Source of the DNA: Treponema sp.
GTDB taxonomy: Bacteria > Spirochaetota > Spirochaetia > Treponematales > Treponemataceae
Assembly (NCBI GenBank): GCA_024402475.1
Contig: JAKSTQ010000010.1
Location: forward strand, 1-64,000
Direction of reading: 5' to 3'
Length of the DNA: 64,000 nucleotides
The notes under the pieces are model-generated. The model saw only the letters and a program-made list of their open reading frames with translations. It was not told the DNA's origin and did not search any database. Of the stretch, positions 46,759 through 55,200 are shown piece by piece (positions within the stretch are counted from its first letter, which is position 1; every line of letters starts with the position of its first letter). Position numbers and translations under genes: made by a program.

Positions 46759-47352
46759 TTAACCTAAGATTCCTTTTAAGAAAATTTCGATTCCAATGCC
46801 TATAAGAATGACACCACCAAGAATGTTCGATTTTCCTGCGATTTTTGTTCCTGCCTTTTTACCGATGACAAGACCTGCAGCACAGATTCCAAATGTAACG
46901 ATTGCAATGATGACAGATGCAGTTAAAGCGGCAATCCAGTCATAATCCGCAATTGTAAATCCAACAGAAAGTGCGTCGATCGATGTTGCAATTCCCTGGA
47001 TGATAAGCGCACCAAAAGTTACTGCCGGAAGTTCATTTTCTTCCTGGCCATTTTTTGAACGGATTCCTTCTATTAGCATCTTACCGCCGATATAAAGTAA
47101 AAGGATAAGTGCAATCCACGGAATACATTTTTCAAAAATCTTGAAATAAGAAAGAATTGTATGAACACAAATCCAGCCTGCCATTGGCATCAGAAACTGG
47201 AAGAATGCAAAAGTTCCTGAGATAAGACAGAATTTTGATTTTTTCATTTCTGGTTCTTTGAGCCCGTTAACCAGAGAAACTGAAAAAGCGTCCATGGCAA
47301 GGCCAACGCCTAAAAGTGCTGAGTTGATAAAAAAAAGTAAGTTCCACTGCAT
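46759..47352 (-). CDS. mntP: Manganese efflux pump MntP
   Basis: A 197-aa inner-membrane protein with six predicted helices arranged as two three-helix repeats, as in MntP, which exports Mn2+ and protects against excess manganese. The two signature aspartates are in AMDAFSVS (Asp21) and SIDALSVGF (Asp126), and the MPMAGW motif of helix 2 is present. Length is typical. In E. coli mntP is under MntR and a Mn riboswitch; here the predicted leader is only a few nucleotides, so a riboswitch is excluded for this promoter. First gene of a two-gene unit with the binding-protein-like gene. Confidence 0.93.
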   Translation of the reverse strand: MQWNLLFFINSALLGVGLAMDAFSVSLVNGLKEPEMKKSKFCLISGTFAFFQFLMPMAGWICVHTILSYFKIFEKCIPWIALILLLYIGGKMLIEGIRSKNGQEENELPAVTFGALIIQGIATSIDALSVGFTIADYDWIAALTASVIIAIVTFGICAAGLVIGKKAGTKIAGKSNILGGVILIGIGIEIFLKGILG

Positions 47353-47361
47353 AATTTAAAA

Positions 47362-47391
47362 ATTATATCATAGATATAAAATATGCGTCAA
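47362..47391 (-). promoter_or_regulatory. Extended -10 promoter of mntP
   Basis: On the minus strand: TTGACG (47391-47386), 18 nt, TGA-TATAAT (hexamer 47367-47362). The ATG at 47352 is 10 nt beyond. No SD. Confidence 0.8.
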
Positions 47392-47415
47392 ACTTAAGGT
47401 TACCGCGTGCGGTTA

Positions 47416-47444
47416 TTGTCTAAAAGTTAAAAGTGGATTAGATT
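47416..47444 (+). promoter_or_regulatory. Promoter of the membrane EAL protein
   Basis: TTGTCT (47416-47421), 17 nt, TAGATT (47439-47444). The ATG at 47451 is 7 nt downstream, at the expected +1; no SD. Confidence 0.65.
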
Positions 47445-47450
47445 TTAAAT

Positions 47451-49490
47451 ATGGCAATATCAAAAAAACAGAAAATCAGAAATTTAAAGAACTGGCCTAT
47501 CTGGCCTCGTGTTGCTGGCCTTATTATTCTGCTGGCTATTATCATTTTTACAAATACAGCAATTACTTCGTTATTCCTGCGTGCGACATTTACAAATAAA
47601 GTTCAGATTTGTGTTTCAAATACAAACAGAGTTATTGATGTTGTCAATGAACTGTATAAAAAGAATGATGCGGAACTTAGACGCAGATGTAATGATATTG
47701 AAAAAGTTCTTCCTGAAGTTGAATCGATTTGTTTTGTTTCTGACAAAGATGAAGTTATCGGAAAGATTAATCCGGATCAGCCAAACTTTCAGTATGAATT
47801 TAATCTTCCTTATAGCGTAATCAATAAACGCGTAGTACTTTCCAGAGAAGTCATGCAGTTTGTTGACCAGTGGAATCACGACTGGGAAGTCAATCACGGT
47901 ACAAAAAATCATTCCGATGAATTCATTGATGAAAGCGAAGATCTCATCCGTGAATTTCTGCGCAAGGAAATCCGTTCGAATATTTTTAAGAAGGGGAATG
48001 TTTCTCCGGATGTTCTTGAACGCCACGTGATTTCCCTTAAGTTCTGGCTTATCGACAAAACTAATGTTCCTGATGTGAATGTTTGTGTTAAGAACAGAAT
48101 TACGATTAAGGTCGGCGATGTAATTTTCTTTGCGGCTTCGTTTTTTGTGAACATTCTGGTTTCTGTACTTCTTGGTTTTTACTTTATTTTTATGTTTGTG
48201 AATATCTTTAAGCAGAGAAAGCATATCAGTAGAATTCTGTATACTGATGTTACGACTTCCGGGAACAACGCAATTTACTTTGAAAAAGAAGCTGAGAAAA
48301 AACTTAAGAAAGTTAAGCGCGGTAAAGCGAATTATTTTCTTGCAAACATTCATATTGATAAGCTGAGTACTCATACTGCATGTTTTGGTCAGGAATTTGT
48401 TGATTCAACTATCGAAAAAATTTACAAGACAATTGAAAAGGAAATCGGTAAGGGAGAAATTCTTGCACGATATGATTCTTCAGATTTTGTTGTCTTTATG
48501 AATTTTACTGACCGCGAAAATGCAACTGCCCGTGTTTCTAAAATTGTCAGTGACATTCAGGCATTGAATCCTGCAAACAAAATCAAGTGTTCTGTAGGAC
48601 TGTGTCAGGTTGATCCGGATGCTGACAACGTTAACGAGATTTACAACAATGCGATTCTTGCAAGAACTTTAAGCGTTACAGAAACAAATAAACTTGTCTG
48701 GTTTGAACAGGAAATGTGTCAGGTTCATCTTTGGGAACATCAGGTAGAAAATGACATGGACCGTGCAATTGAACAGGAAGAATTTCTTGTTTATCTGCAG
48801 CCAAAATATGGAGTTAAGAACGAAAAGCTCAGCGCGGCAGAAGCACTTGTACGCTGGCAGCATCCTACAGAAGGTTTTGTTCCGCCGAATAAATTCATTC
48901 CAATTCTTGAAAAAAACGGAATGATCATAAAGCTTGATGATTACATGATCAGTCATGTTGCAAAACTTCAGGCAAAGTGGATGAACGAAGGCAAGCAGTT
49001 AATTCCAGTCAGCGTGAATGTCAGCCGCGCTCATTTTACAATCGATAATCTTGCGCAGCATATTGCAGATCTTGTTGATGAACATAAAGTTCCGCATGAG
49101 TTTATCGAAATTGAATTGACAGAAAGCGCCTTCTTTGATGACAAGGAAGTTCTTCTTAATACCGTTGATGAACTTCATAAACTTGGATTTAAAGTTTCCA
49201 TGGATGATTTTGGCGCAGGTTATTCTTCACTTAATACGCTTAAAGAACTGCCCCTTGATGTAATCAAAATTGATGCAGAATTTTTCAGAGGCAAAGACAA
49301 TCTTGAGCGCGGACAGCTTATCGTTGGTCAGACAATTCAGATGGCAAAAAACCTTAAGATGGAAATTGTTGCAGAAGGAATTGAAACCCGCGAACAGGTT
49401 GACTTCCTTAAGACACAGGGATGCGATCTGATTCAGGGATATTATTTCAGTAAGCCGATTCCAGTAGACGAATTTGAAAAAAGCCTTTAA
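47451..49490 (+). CDS. Membrane GGDEF(degenerate)-EAL c-di-GMP phosphodiesterase
   Basis: A 679-aa membrane protein. Two transmembrane helices (about 19-41 and 222-250) flank an extracytoplasmic sensor domain of about 180 residues. A GGDEF fold follows (about 270-425), whose motif reads DSSDF (342-346), so it should not make c-di-GMP. The EAL domain (about 435-675) has EALVR (Glu464), NVSRAHF, ELTES, MDDFGAGYS (Asp585, Asp586), IKIDAEFF, AEGIE and QGYYFSKP, so hydrolysis of c-di-GMP is expected. It is monocistronic with its own promoter and terminator. Together with the soluble EAL protein at 2964, the window holds two phosphodiesterases and no intact cyclase. The ATG lies at the predicted transcription start. 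Confidence 0.93.
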   Translation: MAISKKQKIRNLKNWPIWPRVAGLIILLAIIIFTNTAITSLFLRATFTNKVQICVSNTNRVIDVVNELYKKNDAELRRRCNDIEKVLPEVESICFVSDKDEVIGKINPDQPNFQYEFNLPYSVINKRVVLSREVMQFVDQWNHDWEVNHGTKNHSDEFIDESEDLIREFLRKEIRSNIFKKGNVSPDVLERHVISLKFWLIDKTNVPDVNVCVKNRITIKVGDVIFFAASFFVNILVSVLLGFYFIFMFVNIFKQRKHISRILYTDVTTSGNNAIYFEKEAEKKLKKVKRGKANYFLANIHIDKLSTHTACFGQEFVDSTIEKIYKTIEKEIGKGEILARYDSSDFVVFMNFTDRENATARVSKIVSDIQALNPANKIKCSVGLCQVDPDADNVNEIYNNAILARTLSVTETNKLVWFEQEMCQVHLWEHQVENDMDRAIEQEEFLVYLQPKYGVKNEKLSAAEALVRWQHPTEGFVPPNKFIPILEKNGMIIKLDDYMISHVAKLQAKWMNEGKQLIPVSVNVSRAHFTIDNLAQHIADLVDEHKVPHEFIEIELTESAFFDDKEVLLNTVDELHKLGFKVSMDDFGAGYSSLNTLKELPLDVIKIDAEFFRGKDNLERGQLIVGQTIQMAKNLKMEIVAEGIETREQVDFLKTQGCDLIQGYYFSKPIPVDEFEKSL

Positions 49491-49526
49491 GCGAACGCTC
49501 TGGCAATGATTGTGTCAGGGTAAAAG

Positions 49527-49588
49527 AGGTCCGGGAAAAATGAAGTGTCCGTTAATAACAGGCAGTTCAAAAACCGGACCTTTTTTTA
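49527..49588 (+). terminator. Rho-independent terminator with long loop
   Basis: AGGTCCGG (49527-49534) and CCGGACCT (49574-49581) form an 8-bp stem around a 39-nt loop, followed by TTTTTT. It ends the membrane EAL gene. Confidence 0.75.
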
Positions 49589-49597
49589 TTTTTATTG

Positions 49598-49626
49598 TTG
49601 ACAATTGTTTAAAACAAACGTAATAT
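49598..49626 (+). promoter_or_regulatory. Promoter of the metal-efflux operon
   Basis: A perfect TTGACA (49598-49603), 17 nt, TAATAT (49621-49626). The spacer holds TTGTTT-A-AAACAA, a 13-bp palindrome. Unlike most promoters here it leaves a leader of about 40 nt with an SD. Confidence 0.7.
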
Positions 49627-49657
49627 ATAATTGTTCACTTGAATAATTGTTCAAGTG
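49627..49657. promoter_or_regulatory. Putative ArsR/SmtB-family operator
   Basis: CACTTGAA (49636-49643) and TTCAAGTG (49650-49657) are perfect inverted arms separated by 6 nt. The 11-mer ATAATTGTTCA also occurs twice as a direct repeat (49627-49637, 49643-49653). It covers the predicted transcription start and lies 16 nt before the regulator ATG, the expected place for autorepression by a metal-released repressor. Confidence 0.7.
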
Positions 49658-49673
49658 TTGCAAGGTGGTAAAC

Positions 49674-50000
49674 ATGCCGGAAAGCGTTTCTGAAATTATT
49701 TCAAAAAAAATTCCTGATGACAAAATAATGGGAGAAGTTGCTGAACTGTTTAAGGTTTTTGGCGATGCGACCCGTGCAAAGATTTTGAGCTGTCTTGAAG
49801 TCCGGGATCTGTATGTCGGGGAAATTGCAGAAATTCTTGGAATGACGGTTTCGGCAGTCAGCCATCAGCTGAGGGTCTTGCGTTCTGCAAAACTTGTCCG
49901 CGGTGAAAAAAACGGCAAGGAAGTTAAGTACAGCCTTGACGATAACCATGTGACGATGATTCTGGAATGCGGACTGTCTCATGTAATGGAAAGTGATTAA
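49674..50000 (+). CDS. ArsR/SmtB-family metal-responsive repressor (alpha5 zinc-site type)
   Basis: A 108-aa winged-helix repressor that leaves its operator when metal binds. DATRAKILSCLEVRDL, GEIAEILGMTVSAVSHQLRVL (recognition helix, in parts) and a GEKNGKEVKYSLD wing are typical. The last helix carries the alpha5 metal site Asp90-x-His92-x10-His103-x2-Glu106, matching the CzrA/SmtB zinc-type site. The cysteine cluster of CadC/ArsR sensors is missing, so zinc (or cobalt) is the likely signal. I chose ATG 49674 because AAGGTGG lies 6 nt upstream; a longer reading frame from TTG 49647 would run through the operator. First gene of the efflux operon. Confidence 0.9.
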   Translation: MPESVSEIISKKIPDDKIMGEVAELFKVFGDATRAKILSCLEVRDLYVGEIAEILGMTVSAVSHQLRVLRSAKLVRGEKNGKEVKYSLDDNHVTMILECGLSHVMESD

Positions 50001-50037
50001 GGTTGGGAATTTTCCCGGTAAAGAAGGAGTTAAGGTT

Positions 50038-50256
50038 ATGAAAAAGAGTTACAAAATTGAAGTAGATTGTGCAAACTGTGCAGAAAAAATGCAGGAAGCT
50101 GCAAAGAAAACTGCCGGCGTAAAAGATTGTGTTGTCAGCTTTATGACACTTAAGATGAATGTAGAATTTGAAGACGGCGCAGATGTTGATGCTGTCATGA
50201 AAGAAGTTCTTAAGAACTGCAAAAAAGTAGAAGACGATTGCGAAATCTACTTTTAA
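50038..50256 (+). CDS. Stand-alone heavy-metal-associated (HMA) domain protein
   Basis: A 72-aa ferredoxin-fold HMA domain with the metal-binding pair C11-x2-C14 (VDCANCAEKM). It corresponds to the N-terminal metal-binding domain of Zn/Cd P1B-ATPases, but is encoded as a separate protein directly upstream of an ATPase that lacks it. It probably hands metal to, or senses metal for, that ATPase. The acidic C-terminus (EDDCEIYF) adds a third Cys. SD AAGGAG is 9 nt before the ATG; 37 nt separate it from the repressor gene and 12 nt from the ATPase gene. Confidence 0.9.
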   Translation: MKKSYKIEVDCANCAEKMQEAAKKTAGVKDCVVSFMTLKMNVEFEDGADVDAVMKEVLKNCKKVEDDCEIYF

Positions 50257-50268
50257 CAGGAGTCCATT

Positions 50269-52176
50269 GTGAATAAGAAGCAGAAAAATAAGTTAATCAG
50301 AATTATTGTCAGCATTGTTTTAACTGCTGGATTTGTTTTATTTGATAAGTATGTAAATGTTGAATGGCAAGTTGCCGGCGTTAAGGTTGATAAATGGCTT
50401 AAACTGGCTTTGTTTCTTATTCCATATTTCATTATCGGACACGATGTTCTTTCAAAGGCGCTTAAGGGAATTAAAAAACTTCAGCCCTTTGATGAACACT
50501 TTTTGATGGCTGTTGCAACAGTGGGCGCCATTGCTCTTGGTGAATATACAGAAGGCGTTGCTGTAATGATTTTTTACCAGATCGGTGAACTGTTTGAATC
50601 AATTGCAGTCGGTAAAAGCCGTCAGAACATCAGCGACCTTATGGATATTCGTCCTGACTACGCCAATATCGAAAAAGACGGTGAACTTGAAAAGGTTGAT
50701 CCGGACACAGTAGAAACAGGAACTGTAATTGTTGTAAAACCAGGCGAAAAAATTCCTATCGACGGTGTAGTTGTCGAAGGCCGTTCTTCACTTAATACTG
50801 CAGCACTTACCGGAGAAAGCGTTCCCCGCGAAGTTAATGCCGGGGACGAAGTAATAAGCGGCTGTATCAATATCAACGGCCTTTTAAAAATCCGTACTAC
50901 AAAAGAATTCGGGGAATCTACTGCAAGTAAGATTCTGGATCTTGTAGAAAATGCAAGCTCAAAAAAATCCCGTTCAGAAAATTTTATTTCAAAGTTTGCA
51001 AAGGTATATACTCCTGTTGTCTGCATCAGTGCACTTGCGCTTGCAGTTCTTCCGCCATTGTTCTGCATGCTGGTTTTAAAAACTGACGCAGGCTGGAATC
51101 AGTGGATTTACCGCGCTCTGACATTCCTTGTAATCAGCTGTCCATGTGCGCTGGTTATCAGTATTCCGCTTTCGTTCTTTGCAGGAATCGGCGGTGCAAG
51201 CTCAAACGGAATCCTTATTAAAGGTTCCAATTACATGGAAACACTTTCTAAAGTTAAGACAGTTGTTTTTGACAAAACAGGAACAATGACAAAAGGTGTT
51301 TTTGAAGTAACAGCAATTCATCATAGTCCAATTGCTCAGGAAGAACTTTTACGTTACGCAGCCTGTGCAGAAAGTTATTCAACTCATCCGATCAGTAAAA
51401 GTCTGCTGGCTGCATACGGGAAATCAATTGATAAAGATGTTATCAGTGATGTAAAGGAAATCAGCGGTCATGGTGTAAGTGCAGTTGTTGACGGGAAAAA
51501 AGTTCTTGCCGGAAACGCAAAACTTATGGTCCGCGAAAATATTGAATACAAGGAATGCAGTCACGCAGGAACAATTGTTCATGTTGCAGTAGACGGCGAA
51601 TACATGGGTCACATTGTAATTACTGATGTAATTAAGCCGGAAGCAAAAACCGCCATTGAACGACTTAAGGCCAGCGGAATTAAAGAAACCGTTATGCTTA
51701 CAGGCGATGCTAAAAAGACCGCAGATGCTGTAGCAGCAGAACTTAATATCGATGCCGTTTATTCAGAACTTTTACCTGAGGATAAAGTTACTAAAGTCGA
51801 AGAACTTCTTGCAAAACTTAATGGAAGTGCCAGCCTTGCTTTTGTCGGTGACGGAATCAATGATGCACCGGTTCTTTCAAGAGCTGATATCGGTATTTCT
51901 ATGGGCGCAATGGGAAGTGATGCTGCAATCGAAGCAAGTGACGTTGTTCTTATGGACGATAATCCTGTTAAAATTTCAAAAGCAATTCGTATTGCAAAAA
52001 AATGCATGAGAATTGTTTACCAGAATATCACCTGTGCCATTGGCATCAAACTTGTTTGTCTTGTTTTTGGTGCACTTGGAATTGCAAACATGTGGCTTGC
52101 TATTTTTGCCGATGTAGGTGTAATGGTACTTGCCGTCTTAAATGCAATTAGGGTATTATTTGTAAAGAAGCTATAA
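50269..52176 (+). CDS. Zn2+/Cd2+/Pb2+-exporting P1B-type ATPase
   Basis: A 635-aa heavy-metal efflux ATPase of the ZntA/CadA (P1B-2) type. The transmembrane metal site CPC (Cys291-Pro-Cys293), phosphorylated Asp335 in DKTGT, the HP motif (His373-Pro374), GDGINDAP, and the helix-8 aspartate in IFADVGVM, characteristic of the Zn/Cd subgroup, are all present. The actuator loop TGES is present as LTGESVPREV. No N-terminal HMA domain is fused; the upstream 72-aa protein supplies it. Start is GTG with SD AGGAG at 6 nt. A TATAAT overlaps the stop codon (52172-52177) and may serve the next gene. Confidence 0.93.
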   Translation: MNKKQKNKLIRIIVSIVLTAGFVLFDKYVNVEWQVAGVKVDKWLKLALFLIPYFIIGHDVLSKALKGIKKLQPFDEHFLMAVATVGAIALGEYTEGVAVMIFYQIGELFESIAVGKSRQNISDLMDIRPDYANIEKDGELEKVDPDTVETGTVIVVKPGEKIPIDGVVVEGRSSLNTAALTGESVPREVNAGDEVISGCININGLLKIRTTKEFGESTASKILDLVENASSKKSRSENFISKFAKVYTPVVCISALALAVLPPLFCMLVLKTDAGWNQWIYRALTFLVISCPCALVISIPLSFFAGIGGASSNGILIKGSNYMETLSKVKTVVFDKTGTMTKGVFEVTAIHHSPIAQEELLRYAACAESYSTHPISKSLLAAYGKSIDKDVISDVKEISGHGVSAVVDGKKVLAGNAKLMVRENIEYKECSHAGTIVHVAVDGEYMGHIVITDVIKPEAKTAIERLKASGIKETVMLTGDAKKTADAVAAELNIDAVYSELLPEDKVTKVEELLAKLNGSASLAFVGDGINDAPVLSRADIGISMGAMGSDAAIEASDVVLMDDNPVKISKAIRIAKKCMRIVYQNITCAIGIKLVCLVFGALGIANMWLAIFADVGVMVLAVLNAIRVLFVKKL

Positions 52177-52180
52177 TCGG

Positions 52181-52224
52181 GCACTACCTTTGCAAAAGCA
52201 TTTGTAGTGCTTTTGCAAAGGTAG
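52181..52224 (+). promoter_or_regulatory. Hairpin covering the SD of the macroglobulin gene, with alternative fold
   Basis: A 17-nt arm (52184-52200, CTACCTTTGCAAAAGCA) pairs perfectly with 52208-52224 around TTTGTAG. The right arm contains AAAGG (52217-52221), the SD of the gene at 52231, so the fold should block translation. A different pairing, GCACTAC (52181-52187) with GTAGTGC (52204-52210), excludes part of the long stem. There is no T-tract, so it is not a standard terminator. A TATAAT at 52172-52177 could start transcription at about 52184, the base of the long stem. The regulatory role is inferred. Confidence 0.65.
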
Positions 52225-52230
52225 GTCTCT

Positions 52231-55200
52231 ATGAAAAAAAGTCTGACTGGAATTATTCTTGCACTTTCGCTTTTAACTGCATTCAGCGGTTGCGGAACTA
52301 AAACAGCAAAAGCGCAGGGTTATGATGCTGTTCTTGCAAAGCTTGAGAATGGCTCTGGTAATGTAGAAGATTTTGATGTAAATCTTGAAGCAGAAGCCAA
52401 AAAAATGATTAAGGAATCGGATGTTGAAGAAATCCGCAGCCTTGATGATTATCTTATCCATTATAATATTGCCCGTCTTGATCTTAATGCCGTTATGGAC
52501 AAACTTGATGAACTTAACGGTAACCCGGCATCAATCGATCAGAAAAGAAAACTTTCTGATGATGAGAAAAAGTTCATAGTTATGAACTGGGGACCTCAGA
52601 CAGTACCGGGACAGCTTTCCAAACCTGTATTCTATGTATCTTTCAATAAACCGGCTCGTGCTGTGACTGCGCTGGGTTCGGATAAAGAAATTTCTGAAAT
52701 CCTTACAGTTACTCCTGCACTTAAAGGTAAATGGTACTGGAACGGAACCCGCCAGGTTTGTTTTGAACCTGAAACAAAGGTTGATCCATGCCAGGTTTAT
52801 ACAATCAACGTAAAAGCTGACCTTAAAGATATTGATGGAATTAAACTGTCAGGAACTACAGAATTCAAAACAAAGGCAGATCCTGTAAAAGTAAATTCAG
52901 TTAATGCCGGCGTTTCTTATGACAATCCCGTCTACACTTCATATTATGAATATGGTGTTCCGATTGATATTGCCGGAAACCTTGCAGTGTCTGTTAATTC
53001 TGATATTACTGCAGCACAGTTTGAAAAAACCATCAGAATCACTTCAAATAGAAAACAGTACAAATATACTGTAACACCTGTTGAACGTTCTTATGATAAA
53101 GCTGCTAAAAAGTTCGTATTCAAAAAAACTGACCGTTCCCGCCTGTTCTATGTAAAAGTATCTGAAAGATTTTATAAAGACAGTGATGTCAGCGTAGAAA
53201 GTTATGAAGGCAATCGTTCAGTAAGCAAAAGATCATTCAGAACACTCAAACCATTTAAAGTTAACAGTATGTATTTTATGCCGGGAGAAATGTGCGTTAG
53301 AGTTTATTTTTCTCATCCGCTTAAAAAAGAAACTGTTGGTTTAGATTCAATTAAAGTTGAATATCAGGGTCGTGATTCAGAAATTGGAATTGGAAAACAT
53401 CAGCTTAATGTTTCTGGTTCAGTTCTGGAAATCAAAGATCTTCCACTGGCATACAATTCTAAAATGACTGTATCTGTTAACTGTGATGGATATGGTGATG
53501 TTTTTGGTCAGACAGCCAGTGGCGGAATCAGCAAAACATTTACTATTCCAGGACCTTTGAGTTATCTTTCTATGCTCACTACCGGGCAGAAAATCATGGA
53601 AGCTCAGTTCCCTCATAAATTCATTATTGAACATCAGAATCTTGAAAACGGAAAATACGAAGTTCAGGCTTTGACTGATCCGTACTATTCTTACAATTAT
53701 GAATATAACAACCGTGATCTTTTTGAACGAACCGGCAGTTCAATTAAAACTCTTAATGAACCATCTGATTCAGTAAGATATCTTGAAGAAATCAATCTTG
53801 ACCCATATCTTAATCACGGTCTTGGATTTGTAAGAGTTGCAAGTCAGGGATATGTTAAGTACTGGGATTCATGGGGAGAAGTTTACAAAACCTGGAAAAA
53901 CAGTGTACAGGAAGCTGTAATTCAGGTTACAGATCTTGGTGTTACTGCCCGCGTTGGTTTTAATAAAGCAGTTGTTCTCGTAAGAAGCCTTAAGGATAAC
54001 AGTCCTGTTGCCGGCGCTAAAGTTCATATTTACGAAAACAATTATAGACATGAAGAAAATCTGGATGACATTGAATCTATTTCCCTTGCATCTGGTGTAA
54101 CAGACAAAAATGGTTTTGCAGAAATTGATATTAAAGGTTCTAATATCCGCAAGCTTGCTGCTGTTGATGAAGACTACCTTTATGTTTACGTTTCTAAAGG
54201 TAACGACAAAGTTACTTTCCATGCCAACAATCATGATACATGGTCCAGCGGTGTTTATCAGAGTTACAGAACCAGCTCATCAAGAAAAGAATACTATAAC
54301 TTTTTGTTTACAGACCGCGGATTATACAAACCAGGCGAAACTGTAAACTTCAGAGGTATTGCACGTTACGAAGATGTTATGGTCAGCCGCTTCAGAAGAT
54401 TGAATGAACTTGAAATTCCTGCTTATGAAAAATATACAGTAAAACTTTCTGATACCTCATGGAGAGATTCAAAAGTCATTGCTGAAACATCAGGAACATT
54501 CTCTAGAAACGGCGGTTACTGGGGATCATTCGATCTTCCAAATGACCTGGAACCTGGACAGTATGTGATTGAAGTTTCTCAGGGAAGTAAACGAATCGGA
54601 GCTGAGTACATTACTGTTGCTTACTTTGAACGCGCTAAATTCCAGGTAAATACAACAATTCCTTCTATAGATTATTTTGCCGGAGACAGCCTCAACGCAG
54701 AAATCAAAGCTACTTACCTTGCAGGTGGTGCTCTTGCCGGCGGAACTTATACTGCAGAATGGTATTCTTCTCCAAGAGCATTCACTCCACCTGGAGTTAA
54801 TGCATCAGGATATAAATTCGGTCCGTCACTTGATTATTCTGCTTCTTCAAATAATCAGGAAACAAACGGTGCATTGTCTTCTGAAGGTAAAGCAAAAGTA
54901 AGCGTTAACACTGATAAACTGGTTCCTGGTCAGGCATACAGATACACTGTAGAAACAACAGTTACTGATGTTTCAAACCAGAGAATTTTCTCAAGTGCTT
55001 CAGCTGTCGTTCATCCTGCAAAATACTACATTGGTATTCAGAATACAATCGGTGGCGGTTTTGTTAAGAGCGGAGAAAAAACTGATATCAGATATGTTCT
55101 CCTTAATACAAAAGGTGAATTTGCTGATAAAGAAATCGGTAAAGAAAAACTTGAATATACTTTGACAAGAACTTACTGGACAACAGTTTCTGAAAATGCT

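Noticed and set aside
47342-47400. Manganese riboswitch before mntP
   Set aside because: The predicted promoter leaves a leader of only a few nucleotides, so there is no space for an aptamer.
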